A stretch of DNA of 64,000 nt from Fusibacter sp963666805 (GTDB lineage: Bacteria > Bacillota > Clostridia > Peptostreptococcales > Acidaminobacteraceae): NCBI GenBank assembly GCA_963666805.2, contig CAXXWR010000006.1, positions 1 through 64,000 on the forward strand, in the 5' to 3' direction. A program made the position numbers and the translations under genes. The notes under the pieces are model-generated. The model ran no database searches and was not told the DNA's origin. It saw only the letters and a program-made list of their open reading frames with translations. Shown here one piece after another: positions 55,238 to 64,000 of the stretch. Within the stretch, counting starts at the first letter, position 1. Each line of letters starts with the position of its first letter.

Positions 55238-56004
55238 AACATTTCATAATTGTAATATTGGTCGCTATTAGTGTGGCTTCTTGCGGAATACTTAATATCA
55301 ATAAAGATCCCGTCGTGGCCAGGGTTCGACTTAAATTGTTGAGATTGTCCGATATCAAGCATGATCTTGGAATGAAAAATATCAGCCCGCAGCAGCAAAG
55401 CGATTATGTTGATCGATGGGTTTCAGATCAATTGTGGATGATTGAGGCAAAAAAACATCAGTCCCTTAATTCGACTTTAAAGAAAAAGATTAACGAATAT
55501 AAAACTCTTTTATTGGTCAGGGAATATCAGGAAAACTATATTTTTGATAAGATCATGATATCAGAGAATGATGTGGTTGATTATTATGAAAACAACCAGG
55601 ATAGATTTCATTCAGATGAAAAGTCGGCTTATATACGTGTTTTTTCGACAAGCGATAAAAAAGAAGCTGATTTGATCTTGTCAAAATTGAAAAACAAAGA
55701 AGAACCATTGATCAGGGGTCAGTATAAACTGGTTTATCCGGGTACGTGTGTTGATGCTCTGGATAACAAAATATTCTCCCGTAATAACTATGATCTGATC
55801 GGGCCTGTTTCTCACGATGGTATGTATTATGTTGTGTCCGTTATTTACCGATATGCGGCAAATTCTTTGCTTCGGGTGGAACATGTCCGTGAGGATATCA
55901 TACAAAAGCTGCGCATGAATGAGTATATCTCTGTTTTACAAAATAAAGAAAAAGAATTAAAGGAAAGAATAAATGTCAAAATTTTCAAAAATACTGGTCG
56001 TTAG
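55234..56004 (+). CDS. PpiC-related lipoprotein with unclear start codon
   Basis: About 250 residues, related to SurA-type chaperones by position and a helical N-terminal part (QSDYVDRWVSDQLWMIEAKK), but the parvulin core is reduced. A lipoprotein signal (KHFIIVILVAISVASC) is encoded only if translation begins before TTG 55258; no ATG/GTG/TTG is available there. An ATA at 55234 overlaps the stop of the upstream gene (ATAA) and would give the full signal. The alternatives are TTG 55258 or a base error in an original ATG. Its 3' end overlaps surA by 32 nt. Confidence 0.7.
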   Translation: MKHFIIVILVAISVASCGILNINKDPVVARVRLKLLRLSDIKHDLGMKNISPQQQSDYVDRWVSDQLWMIEAKKHQSLNSTLKKKINEYKTLLLVREYQENYIFDKIMISENDVVDYYENNQDRFHSDEKSAYIRVFSTSDKKEADLILSKLKNKEEPLIRGQYKLVYPGTCVDALDNKIFSRNNYDLIGPVSHDGMYYVVSVIYRYAANSLLRVEHVREDIIQKLRMNEYISVLQNKEKELKERINVKIFKNTGR

Positions 56005-57259
56005 TATATTACTTATTACCTCACTCTTTTTACCGGCCCAACAAATGATAGATGGAATCGCAGCTATTGTTGGTGAAGATATTATTTTATTTTCCGAAAT
56101 GAATCAATATGCTTTTGAAATGGCGCAACAAAGCGGTTTGGATATTTATCAAAATCCTGAAGCTTTTTCCATTATCCAGCAACAGGCATTAAGAGACCTG
56201 GTAAATTCAAAGATCATTCTTTTGCAGGCGGCTGCTGACTCAATTGAGGTCAACGAACGAAATATTGAGGCGTCGGCCGACCAGCAACTGCAACAGTATA
56301 TTCAAATGGCCGGGTCTGAAGAAGTTCTTGAAATGTATTTTGATACCCCTATTAAAAAAATACGCGAGATGTTGTATGAGCGTGTAAAAAGTTCTATGCT
56401 TTCGCAGCAATTACAGTCTGAAAAATTTTCCAAGATCAAGATATCCCGACCCGAAGTGATCGACTTTTATAACACCAATAAGGATTCTCTTCCCGATCTC
56501 CCTGAAAGGATTGATATCGACCATATTTTGATCACGGAAAAACCCTCACCCCAATCGAAAGAAAAAACACTTGAAATGATAAACGGTATTCGTAACGAGA
56601 TCATTACAGGAACCCTATCGTTTGAAGATGCCGCCTTTCAATACTCACAAGATCCCGGATCTGCCGAAGAGGGTGGGGATCTTGGTTTTGTTCCTAAGGG
56701 CACCTTTGTTCCCGAATTTGAAAAAGCCGCTTTTGCCCTGAAACCCGGCGAAATTTCAGAGCCCGTTGAAACACAATTCGGATATCATCTTATCCAAAAT
56801 ATCGAAATTCGCGGTGAATTAATTCATTGTCGTCACATTCTGTTTTCCATTCAAACCTCAGATGAAGATAATCAATATGTTATTAACATGTTATCCACAA
56901 TACGTGACAGTATATTACAAGGTGGTGATTTTGAGGAGTTTGCAAGAAAATACAGTGAGGATCCCGATGTCGAAATGAACGGTGGACACCTGGGTGAATT
57001 TGCAATTGAAACCTTACAAATACCTGAGTTCGGAGAGGTTGCCTTAAGTATGAAAGAAGGTGAAATTTCGGAACCTTTTATTTCCCCTTACGGCTTTCAT
57101 ATCCTGCGTTTAAATAAACATCTACCACCTGAAAAAATTTCACTGAAAACCCATTATCCTATTCTTGAAAACATGGCTTTAAACCAAAAACAAACGATAT
57201 TTTGGGATAATTGGATGGAAAAACTATATGGAAAGTACTATGTGGAGATCAAGTTCTAA
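55973..57259 (+). CDS. surA: Periplasmic chaperone SurA
   Basis: A 428-residue periplasmic chaperone/PPIase for outer-membrane proteins. Signal peptide residues 1-22 (ILVVSILLITSLFLPAQ). The N-terminal SurA domain starts at IDGIAAIVGEDIILFSEM, and ALRDLVNSKIILLQAA is typical. Two parvulin domains follow: IDIDHILITEKP to FGYHLIQNIE, with GGDLGFVPKG and LKPGEISEPVETQFG; and LIHCRHILFSIQ to YGFHILRLN, with GGHLGEF. It completes a run of three foldase genes behind mfd. Confidence 0.92.
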   Translation: MSKFSKILVVSILLITSLFLPAQQMIDGIAAIVGEDIILFSEMNQYAFEMAQQSGLDIYQNPEAFSIIQQQALRDLVNSKIILLQAAADSIEVNERNIEASADQQLQQYIQMAGSEEVLEMYFDTPIKKIREMLYERVKSSMLSQQLQSEKFSKIKISRPEVIDFYNTNKDSLPDLPERIDIDHILITEKPSPQSKEKTLEMINGIRNEIITGTLSFEDAAFQYSQDPGSAEEGGDLGFVPKGTFVPEFEKAAFALKPGEISEPVETQFGYHLIQNIEIRGELIHCRHILFSIQTSDEDNQYVINMLSTIRDSILQGGDFEEFARKYSEDPDVEMNGGHLGEFAIETLQIPEFGEVALSMKEGEISEPFISPYGFHILRLNKHLPPEKISLKTHYPILENMALNQKQTIFWDNWMEKLYGKYYVEIKF

Positions 57260-57494
57260 CTTCTTTATAATTTGAATAACTTACGGTGATTTTTCTTTTT
57301 TTATACATTATCACGAAAGTTATCCACATACTGCACATACTTATCCACTTTATAAGAATTTTATAATCACCTTATTTATAGAGATATTGAAATGATATTC
57401 ATGAAATTCACAGTGTAAATAAAATTACTATGTATTTTAAAGAAAAAGATATTAAATTAATTGTCGTCAATGTTTTAAATGATCGAGGTGATAA
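57260..57494. other. Candidate replication origin (oriC) upstream of dnaN
   Basis: An AT-rich 235-bp gap with TTATCCACA (57320-57328, perfect DnaA box) and TTATCCACT (57341-57349, one mismatch) in the same direction, 21 bp apart. AT stretches follow (for example 57351-57382 and 57412-57480). Next to dnaN-recF and 7 kb from parS. It could instead be a DnaA-controlled dnaN promoter. Confidence 0.5.
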
Positions 57495-58607
57495 ATGAAA
57501 TTTACAGTTTCAAAAGAAAACTTTTTTCATGTCTTGCAAAAGGTATCAAATGTAACGCCGGTTAGATCTACTCTGCCGATCTTATCTTGCATCCTGTTTA
57601 CAGTAAAAGACAATACATTAAAAATGCGATCTACAGATCTTGAGATCACAATGACCGCTTCTTGTGATATTCAAATGCAGGAGGAGGGCGCAATTGCCGT
57701 ACCTTCCAAGATCATTAAAGAGATCACGGGTGAATTACCCAATACTATGTTACATTTTCATATAGAAGATGAGCAAGTAATTATTACAACCGATATGGGT
57801 GGTGAGTATAAGATTATGGGACACCCGGCAATGGAATTTCCCACAGAACCCATTGTTGACGATAGCAAGATCATTACCCTTCAAGCCGAAAAATTTAAAC
57901 GTATCGTAGAAAAGACCGGATTTGCAGTAAGTCGGGATGAAATGAAGGTCGCTTTGAATGGTGTTCTATTTCAGTTCGCCGAAAAAGAATTGCGCGCTGT
58001 ATCAACTGACGGCCACCGCTTGGTTAAGTATACCCTAAAAGAATTTGAAGGTGCTGACGATATCAAAGATATTATTATTCCACCGAAATTTTTAAATCTA
58101 TGTGTAAACAGCATTAAAGATGTTGAATTTGTTACGCTTCGCATCGGTCACAACCATGTGATGTTGGAACTTCAAGATACAACCGTGTATTCCAGGATCA
58201 TAGAAGAACGTTTCCCTGATTACGAAAGTGTTATACCGGCCGAAAACGACAAAAAAGTCCTTGTCAACATAGATGAATTACTCTCCGTTGTTAAACGTGT
58301 TGGTATTTTTGCCAGTAAAAACACCCGCCAGATATCACTTGGATTTTCACAAAATTCCGCATTAATAAAAGCTGAAGATATTGAAACCGCCTCAACGGCA
58401 AAAGAAGAGATCGCTCTTGAATATTCCGGTGAGGATTTTGTGATCGGCTATAATTCGGATTATTTGCGTGAAATGATCCGCCATATCGACGGTGAAAAAG
58501 TGGAAATTCATCTAAAGAACGCACTGATGGCCGGATTATTCTTTCCGACCGAACAACTTCCGGATGAAGAGATCCTCTTCCTGTTGATGCCGATTCGCTT
58601 AATGTAA
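57495..58607 (+). CDS. dnaN: DNA polymerase III beta subunit (sliding clamp)
   Basis: A 370-residue clamp protein. MKFTVSKENFFHVLQKVSNVTP is the usual start, RSTDLEITM and VSTDGHRLVKY are family signatures, and the C-terminal QLPDEEILFLLMPIRLM carries the conserved MP(I/M)R(L/I) end. It tethers DNA polymerase III to DNA. RBS GAGGTG precedes the ATG. Usually next to dnaA; here the upstream gene is surA. Confidence 0.97.
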   Translation: MKFTVSKENFFHVLQKVSNVTPVRSTLPILSCILFTVKDNTLKMRSTDLEITMTASCDIQMQEEGAIAVPSKIIKEITGELPNTMLHFHIEDEQVIITTDMGGEYKIMGHPAMEFPTEPIVDDSKIITLQAEKFKRIVEKTGFAVSRDEMKVALNGVLFQFAEKELRAVSTDGHRLVKYTLKEFEGADDIKDIIIPPKFLNLCVNSIKDVEFVTLRIGHNHVMLELQDTTVYSRIIEERFPDYESVIPAENDKKVLVNIDELLSVVKRVGIFASKNTRQISLGFSQNSALIKAEDIETASTAKEEIALEYSGEDFVIGYNSDYLREMIRHIDGEKVEIHLKNALMAGLFFPTEQLPDEEILFLLMPIRLM

Positions 58608-58630
58608 ATAATATTTCAAAAAGGTGAAGT

Positions 58631-59326
58631 ATGAGAAAAACATTATTGTTTTTAATTCCTGTTGTGTTATTATTTTCCTGTTCTTCTTTTGTTTATTATC
58701 CCAATGGTGTCAATGCTCCACTGTTAACTGAAAAAAGTGACACGCAAATTTCATTAGGTATAAAAGGGTTTGGTGGAGATATTCGCTCAGCTTACGCCAT
58801 AAAAGATCATATTGGCATACAATTTAACGCCAATCTGTTGAATGTAGAGAATACCGAAACGATTTTTGGAGTAAGCACGGATTATAGAAACGGAAATTAT
58901 TATGGAGAAATTGCAGGGGGGTATTTTAACGAGATCATTCCTAAACTTGTGATAGAAGCATATCTGGGAAGCGGGATGGGTCAAAGTTTTTCTAAAAACC
59001 TTTATAGCGGTTCCATAAGAAAAAGTCATTATGCAAAAGTATATTTACAACAGGACATTGGATTTCACGGTAAGATCATTGATATTGGAATAGCTTTTAA
59101 AGAAGCCTATGTCAATGTGTATAAAAACACCATTGACGGAGTAGATCAAGGGGTTTCCGCCGGTGATCTTTTCTTTGAAAGCTTCCTTTTTTTAGGGATA
59201 GGATATGATAAATTTAAAATTAATGCGCAAGCTGGCGTATCTCAATCCAGAAATGCGTCTGCCTTGAACTATGCGCCATTTATTTTATCCGTAGGTTTTG
59301 ATTATCGTTTCCAACTGAACAAATAA
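58631..59326 (+). CDS. Lipoprotein or outer-membrane barrel of unknown function
   Basis: A 231-residue exported protein with a signal peptide ending in a lipobox-like LLFSCSS (Cys about 17). The mature part has alternating strands (for example DTQISLGIKGFG, HIGIQFNANLLN, NYYGEIAGGYF, KINAQAGVSQS, FILSVGFDYRFQL), typical of a small outer-membrane barrel. No family recognised. It is inserted between dnaN and recF, 23 nt after the former and 32 nt before the latter. Confidence 0.65.
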   Translation: MRKTLLFLIPVVLLFSCSSFVYYPNGVNAPLLTEKSDTQISLGIKGFGGDIRSAYAIKDHIGIQFNANLLNVENTETIFGVSTDYRNGNYYGEIAGGYFNEIIPKLVIEAYLGSGMGQSFSKNLYSGSIRKSHYAKVYLQQDIGFHGKIIDIGIAFKEAYVNVYKNTIDGVDQGVSAGDLFFESFLFLGIGYDKFKINAQAGVSQSRNASALNYAPFILSVGFDYRFQLNK

Positions 59327-59358
59327 TAAAACCATCATAATAACTTCGAGAAAAAAGT

Positions 59359-60456
59359 TTGATAAATAAACTGATATTAAAAAACTTCAGGATATTTAAA
59401 GATATATCGGTTGAATTCAAACCCGGCGTTAACGTGATCCTGGGAGAAAACGGGGTTGGTAAAACCTCCCTTCTGGAAGCCATTTACTTTATTTCATTTA
59501 CGAAATCCTTCAAGGCGCTTCAGGATGCCGATATGATAAAACACGATGAAGATCATTTTCAAATCAGTACAACATGGGAGAACAGTCAATATACCATCGC
59601 AAAGGGTAATTATTGGAAGAAGAAGGGAAAAAAATTTATTTTCGATGACGAAGCAATGAAGCGCCTGTCGGATATTATCGGTGCTTTTCCTCTGGTTTTT
59701 CAATCTCCGGAAGATTTTCGCGTTACCGCCGGCGCCAGCGCAGAACGCCGCGCCTATTTTGACCGCTTTATCTCACAATTGTCGAAACACTACTTAAAAG
59801 ATTTGATCGATTATCGAAAACTATTAAAGAACAGAAACGCCCACCTAAAACAATTGAACGAGATAAGAGACTATAATTACAGTCAGCAGTTAGAGATCTA
59901 CGACGAACAATTATCCCCGATTATGTTCAGGATAGCTGATGCGCGACGATCATACACCGGCATTTTTAACCGGCACCTGAAAGATCTTTATAGTAGTACA
60001 TTTGATAACGAAACCAACGGATCGATCATTTATAAGCCTTCCTTGATCGCAGACAACGAGGCTGATTTCCGGATCACACACATCGACCAATCGCAAAATA
60101 ACGTTGAAAAAGAGATCATTTTAAAACGAACCATGTGGGGACCAAACTATGATAAATACACGTTTTACCGAAACAACACACCGTTGATCCATTATGCATC
60201 CCAGGGCGAACACAAAATATGGATGACCATGTTGAAATTGGCAGAGGGTCAGATCATTAAAAACCTTAGAGGTGATGAACCGACCTATCTTCTTGATGAC
60301 CTTTTTGCGGAACTGGATATCAACAACAGTAAAAGGATCGTTGAGCGGATAAAGAATGCAAAACAGGTCCTGATCACCACAACGGACATGAGCGACCTTC
60401 GCAGGCATGGAATTGATATAGATCATGTTAATACCATCAATATCGACGGAAAATAA
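59359..60456 (+). CDS. recF: DNA replication and repair protein RecF
   Basis: A 365-residue SMC-like ATPase that loads RecA at gaps. Walker A is LGENGVGKTSLLEA. YFISFTKSFKALQDADMIKH is the family segment, the signature region is YASQGEHKIWMTMLKLAE and Walker B is YLLDDLFAELD. It begins with TTG at 59359 (INKLILKNFRIFK follows), since no ATG is nearby. Separated from dnaN only by the small lipoprotein gene. Confidence 0.94.
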   Translation: MINKLILKNFRIFKDISVEFKPGVNVILGENGVGKTSLLEAIYFISFTKSFKALQDADMIKHDEDHFQISTTWENSQYTIAKGNYWKKKGKKFIFDDEAMKRLSDIIGAFPLVFQSPEDFRVTAGASAERRAYFDRFISQLSKHYLKDLIDYRKLLKNRNAHLKQLNEIRDYNYSQQLEIYDEQLSPIMFRIADARRSYTGIFNRHLKDLYSSTFDNETNGSIIYKPSLIADNEADFRITHIDQSQNNVEKEIILKRTMWGPNYDKYTFYRNNTPLIHYASQGEHKIWMTMLKLAEGQIIKNLRGDEPTYLLDDLFAELDINNSKRIVERIKNAKQVLITTTDMSDLRRHGIDIDHVNTINIDGK

Positions 60457-60591
60457 AACCCACTCCTTTTTCTGCGTTATTCTTTTGGGATAATCGCTGA
60501 TTGCTTGACAGAACAACAAAGTTGAATTCTATTAATATTTTCACATAAAATCGTTTATTAAGCCACCCTAATTCCGTATATTTTCGACTGC

Positions 60592-61422
60592 ATGGAAAGA
60601 TCACATAAACAAAGATTACTTATTGGATTTATCGGAGCGCCGATCATTTTGATCACGGCCTGGATCGGGCATGTGTGGTTTTTGGCGGTTGTGGCACTTA
60701 TCGCCGTAGTATCGCAATATGAACTCTTAAAAATGGTTCACTATCCCCCGCGGGTACTAATGATACTAACTCTTGTGATAACACCCTTATGTTTGTTGGC
60801 AATGTATTATGGTCACTATGATTACGTTTTTGTCCTTCTGTTATTTGCCGCTATGTTTACCAACTTCTCACTGTTGTTTTATAAAAGTTCCGAGTTTCTT
60901 AAAATGTCATTTGTTGGACTGGGCTCAGTGATCTATCCCGGACTCAGCCTTGGGTCCTTAATTTTGCTCAGAAATATTTCAATCCCAAATCTTACATCAA
61001 CTGTCGATATCGGCCGCAACCTCGTTATTGTCATGATCATTTCTGTTTTTATCACGGATATCATGGCCTATTATATTGGCAAGTTTCTGGGCAGACACCC
61101 ACTCTTTCCGTCTGTAAGCCCAAAGAAAACGATCGAGGGTGCCGTAGGTGGATTTGTTTTTTGCGTGATCGGAATGTTTGTCTTCTGGAGTGTTGACTTC
61201 ATTCCCGTCTTTCAGCTTTGGGATTATATGATGCTTGCACTGTTTGCGGGGATTCTGGGACAAATGGGTGATCTTGTAGAATCAAAAATGAAACGGGAGA
61301 TAGGAGTAAAGGATTCTTCGGGTGTTCTGTTGACCCATGGGGGATTTTTGGATCGATTTGATTCGCAAGCCGTCGTTGCCCCGATATTTTGGATATTCGT
61401 TTATATAAAATTTTTCGTTTAA
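60592..61422 (+). CDS. cdsA: Phosphatidate cytidylyltransferase
   Basis: A 276-residue inner-membrane enzyme making CDP-diacylglycerol for phospholipids. About eight hydrophobic segments. The signature ESKMKREIGVKDSSGVLLTH with GGFLDRFDS (KR...KD...HGG..DR.D) is complete at the C-terminus, and VSPKKTIEGAVGG is the second conserved block. Monocistronic. Confidence 0.95.
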   Translation: MERSHKQRLLIGFIGAPIILITAWIGHVWFLAVVALIAVVSQYELLKMVHYPPRVLMILTLVITPLCLLAMYYGHYDYVFVLLLFAAMFTNFSLLFYKSSEFLKMSFVGLGSVIYPGLSLGSLILLRNISIPNLTSTVDIGRNLVIVMIISVFITDIMAYYIGKFLGRHPLFPSVSPKKTIEGAVGGFVFCVIGMFVFWSVDFIPVFQLWDYMMLALFAGILGQMGDLVESKMKREIGVKDSSGVLLTHGGFLDRFDSQAVVAPIFWIFVYIKFFV

Positions 61423-61530
61423 GGTGGTTTTTAAGCGAAAAAATCATAGATTACAGACTTGATTTGAAATTACAGCAAAAAATAATAGATAGAACGTTTA
61501 TCAGCAGATAAACTGAAAAATGAGGACTTT

Positions 61531-63348
61531 ATGAAACCCGAAGCAATTAAATCCATTCTTGCAACGGATTGCGGCAGTACCACGACCAAAGCCATTCTTA
61601 TTGAGAAGCAGGGCGACGAATACAGGCTGGTCGTACGAGGGGAAGCTCCGACAACCGTTGAAGCTCCATTTGAAGATGTGACCAAGGGAGTATTGAATGC
61701 AGCGAAGGAAGTAGAAGAACTTCGCGGTCGCCAACTTTTGGACGGCGACAAGATCATCACCCCCCAAAAGGGAGATAAGGGTGTTGACATTTACATTTCA
61801 ACAAGTTCTGCCGGGGGCGGCCTCCAAATGGTCGTATCCGGTATTGTAAAAGCCATGAGTGCTGAATCTGCCGAACGCGCCGCATTAGGTGCAGGCGCAA
61901 TTGTGATGGATGTTCTCGCTTCCAATGATGGACGTTTACCCCATGAAAAGATACAGCGTATCCGCCATCTTCGCCCGGACATGATCCTGCTTTCTGGCGG
62001 GACTGACCACGGTAATATTAAAAGCGTGGTTGAGATGTCCGAGCTATTGAAAGCAGCAGCACCCAAGCCGCGTCTTGGCATCAACTATAAACTTCCGGTT
62101 ATTTACGCCGGCAACCAAAAAGCCAATGGCGAGATCGAAAATAATCTTTCCGAAGAAACAGATCTAAGTATCGTTCCAAACCTACGACCGGTTCTTGAAA
62201 GGGAAAACCTGGGTCCGGCCCGCGATAAGATCCACGACCTGTTCATGGAACACGTGATGGCACAAGCACCCGGTTATAAGAAATTAATGGCTATGAGCGA
62301 TGCCCCCATTATGCCTACACCGGGAGCCGTGGGTGAGATCATGCAAGTGATCGCTCGCAAAGAAGGCATTACCGTTCTTGGTGTTGATATTGGTGGTGCT
62401 ACCACGGACGTTTTCTCGGTTTTCAAAGATCTTGAAAAAGGCGAACCGGTCTTCAACCGTACCGTGAGCGCCAACTTGGGTATGTCCTATTCGATTTCAA
62501 ACGTTCTTGCTTCTGCAACACTTCCGAATATTCTTCGCTGGGTTCCTTTTGAAATTAACGAAGTGGATCTGAGAAACCGCATTGGAAATAAAATGATCCG
62601 CCCGACGACCATCCCACAATCACTGGAAGAATTAAAGATCGAACAGGCGATTGCCCGTGAGGCTTTGCGCTTGTCCTTTATTCAGCATAAAGAATTTGCC
62701 GTTGGACTGAAGGGTGTGCAAAAAGAACGAACCATTTCCGATGCCTTTGATCAGTCATCCTCAGGTGAGACCCTGGTCAACATGATGGACCTTGATATTC
62801 TTGTCGGTTCGGGTGGTGTGCTATCGCACGCTCCGCGCCGCCATCAGTCGGCCCGCATGATGATCGATGCTTTTCTACCCGAAGGTATTACGCAGATTGC
62901 CGTCGACTCTATTTTTATGATGCCCCAGCTGGGTGTTTTATCGGCAGTTCACGAAAAAGCCGCCACAGAAGTGTTCAATAAAGACTGTTTGCTAAGACTT
63001 GGAACCTGTATTGCACCGGTTGGCCAGATCAAGCCGGGTAAAGAATATGTCCGCGTTAAATTCACATTACCTGACGGCAAGAACATAGACAAAGCTTATA
63101 CCCTTGGGGAGATGGAATTGTTTAAGGCTCCCTATGAGGCGATCGAAGCGGAGATCATCCCCGGAAATAGAAATATTGATGTTGGCGGAGGTCCCGGACA
63201 ATCGATCAAAACAAAGATATACGGTGGATTGGTCGGTATTATTATTGACGCACGCGGACGTCGCCCGTTTGTGCTTCCCGAAGAATCTGCGGTACGCGTA
63301 TCAAAACTTCAAGAATGGAGTAAGACCGTCAACGAGTTTGAAGAATAG
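61531..63348 (+). CDS. GlmL/MutL-type protein (glutamate mutase-associated ASKHA ATPase)
   Basis: A 605-residue protein of the GlmL family. SILATDCGSTTTKAILIEKQ is the N-terminal phosphate loop, DMILLSGGTDHGN and VLGVDIGGATTDVFSVF are further ATPase signatures, and VGSGGVLSHAPRR is the adenosine motif. In Clostridium GlmL (MutL) is encoded with glutamate mutase subunits and probably acts as a reactivase. No GlmS/GlmE is in the window, so its target here may be another cobalamin or an unrelated enzyme. RBS GAGGAC precedes the ATG. Followed after 44 nt by the partial hypothetical gene. Confidence 0.85.
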   Translation: MKPEAIKSILATDCGSTTTKAILIEKQGDEYRLVVRGEAPTTVEAPFEDVTKGVLNAAKEVEELRGRQLLDGDKIITPQKGDKGVDIYISTSSAGGGLQMVVSGIVKAMSAESAERAALGAGAIVMDVLASNDGRLPHEKIQRIRHLRPDMILLSGGTDHGNIKSVVEMSELLKAAAPKPRLGINYKLPVIYAGNQKANGEIENNLSEETDLSIVPNLRPVLERENLGPARDKIHDLFMEHVMAQAPGYKKLMAMSDAPIMPTPGAVGEIMQVIARKEGITVLGVDIGGATTDVFSVFKDLEKGEPVFNRTVSANLGMSYSISNVLASATLPNILRWVPFEINEVDLRNRIGNKMIRPTTIPQSLEELKIEQAIAREALRLSFIQHKEFAVGLKGVQKERTISDAFDQSSSGETLVNMMDLDILVGSGGVLSHAPRRHQSARMMIDAFLPEGITQIAVDSIFMMPQLGVLSAVHEKAATEVFNKDCLLRLGTCIAPVGQIKPGKEYVRVKFTLPDGKNIDKAYTLGEMELFKAPYEAIEAEIIPGNRNIDVGGGPGQSIKTKIYGGLVGIIIDARGRRPFVLPEESAVRVSKLQEWSKTVNEFEE

Positions 63349-63392
63349 ATCATTGAAGTTCAAGCTTCAATATTTATCATAAAGGAGAAAAA

Positions 63393-64000
63393 ATGGCACA
63401 TGCATATACACCCGGACTCAAAGTCATCGCAAAGAGCGTCGTTCACAAAACGCGCCGTCTACCTCTGAAAGGTGAGGTAGTTGTTAAAAAAGGCGATCTT
63501 GTCAAAGCGGAAGATGTGGTTGCAACAACAAATCTTCCCGGTAACGTCGTCCCGATGAATTTGGCGAACATGTTAAATCTGGAAGCCGGCGAAATTCCGG
63601 AATTGCTTATCAAGAAACCCGGAGACAAGGTTGAAGAAGGCGACTTGATTGCTGAAACACCAGGTCTTTTCGGTTTATTTAAAACAAAAGCCCACTCGCC
63701 GGCAACCGGTACATTGGAAGCTGTTTCCAGCGTGACCGGCCAGGCGATCATTCGCGAAGCCCCAATCCCTGTTTCCGTTCAAGCCTACATTAACGGAAAA
63801 GTAGAGGATATCATTGAAAATGAAGGTGTTGAGATCAAAACGGCAGCCTCGTTCATTCAAGGTATTTTCGGTATCGGTGGAGAACGACGCGGTGAAATTA
63901 AAATATTAACCAAAGACACGAACACCCCCATCACTGAAGATCTTATTACCAACGATTGTAAAGGTAAAGTATTGGTCGGCGGATCCTTCTTGAGCCTTAA
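63393..64000 (+). CDS. Conserved hypothetical with barrel-sandwich-like repeats (3' partial)
   Basis: The first 202 codons of a gene running off the window. It begins MAHAYTPGLKVIAKS after AAAGGAG. KKGDLVKAEDVVATT, KKPGDKVEEGDLIAET and HSPATGTLEAVS resemble biotinyl/lipoyl or RnfC-like barrel-sandwich hybrid elements. It follows glmL by 44 nt, and the two are probably one operon. Function unknown; a GlmL-associated role is only a guess. No signal peptide. Confidence 0.75.
   Translation, partial: MAHAYTPGLKVIAKSVVHKTRRLPLKGEVVVKKGDLVKAEDVVATTNLPGNVVPMNLANMLNLEAGEIPELLIKKPGDKVEEGDLIAETPGLFGLFKTKAHSPATGTLEAVSSVTGQAIIREAPIPVSVQAYINGKVEDIIENEGVEIKTAASFIQGIFGIGGERRGEIKILTKDTNTPITEDLITNDCKGKVLVGGSFLSL

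Overview
The window looks like chromosome from an anaerobic, Gram-negative bacterium of the FCB group (Fibrobacterota-Chlorobiota-Bacteroidota and allied candidate phyla such as Marinimicrobia, Cloacimonadota or KSB1). This placement is an inference. It rests on type IX secretion C-terminal sorting domains (genes ending at 1914 and 42292), a PorZ-like two-propeller protein, a DUF2851 protein, heptose nucleotide synthesis, SurA/PrsA-type periplasmic foldases, an anaerobe-type hybrid cluster protein and a GlmL/MutL protein. No rRNA, tRNA, CRISPR array or complete insertion sequence was seen.

Layout. 1-3.1 kb: a lamin-tail-repeat secreted protein, a decayed ion channel and coaE, all with single-base frameshifts. 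3.2-12 kb (minus strand): ricT-like gene, sugar kinase, glycosyltransferase, a UbiA prenyltransferase coupled to an NhaC antiporter, an FG-GAP lipoprotein and a membrane protein. 12.2-15.9 kb: iron alcohol dehydrogenase, then the classical yidC-yidD-rnpA-rpmH block on the minus strand. 16-22 kb: an accessory island with a glycosyltransferase, a YtrA-type GntR regulator, a tandem array of 17-30 codon micro-ORFs, a two-gene ABC exporter, birA and a degenerate Fic protein. 22-32 kb (minus): MFS transporter, small membrane proteins, alaS, PorZ-like and SPOR proteins, rfaE2, DUF2851. 32-46 kb: mscS, divergent Crp/Fnr regulator and hcp, then a compact plus-strand series (DHH phosphoesterase, ispH, pdxS, pdxT, LiaF-like, T9SS beta-helix, mnmE, mnmG, RRM protein). 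46-50 kb (minus): receiver-PPDK_N protein and dapF. 50-64 kb (plus): mfd, three PpiC/SurA-family proteins, dnaN, a lipoprotein, recF, cdsA, glmL and a partial gene.

Origin neighbourhood. rpmH-rnpA-yidD-yidC, mnmE-mnmG and dnaN-recF normally cluster around oriC. Here they occur in three separate blocks within 45 kb, without dnaA. Two parS sequences lie at 50.1-50.3 kb, one of them inside the mfd coding sequence, and two DnaA-box-like 9-mers lie in the AT-rich gap before dnaN. I infer that the window lies close to the replication origin.

The most novel-looking element is the micro-ORF array at 17.8-18.3 kb. Three tiny paralogous frames share a peptide core (R-T/I-Y-R-Y/N-H-L-S), and the first two copies differ mostly at synonymous positions, which points to selection on the peptides. 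They sit between a GntR regulator and an ABC exporter. Other notable signals are a perfect 30-bp palindrome present twice, many intergenic tracts with a 7-bp period but different sequences, a catalytically degenerate Fic protein, and a strong candidate Crp/Fnr operator in front of hcp. Six apparent single-base indels in recognisable genes, four of them in the first 2.7 kb, suggest sequencing or assembly error.
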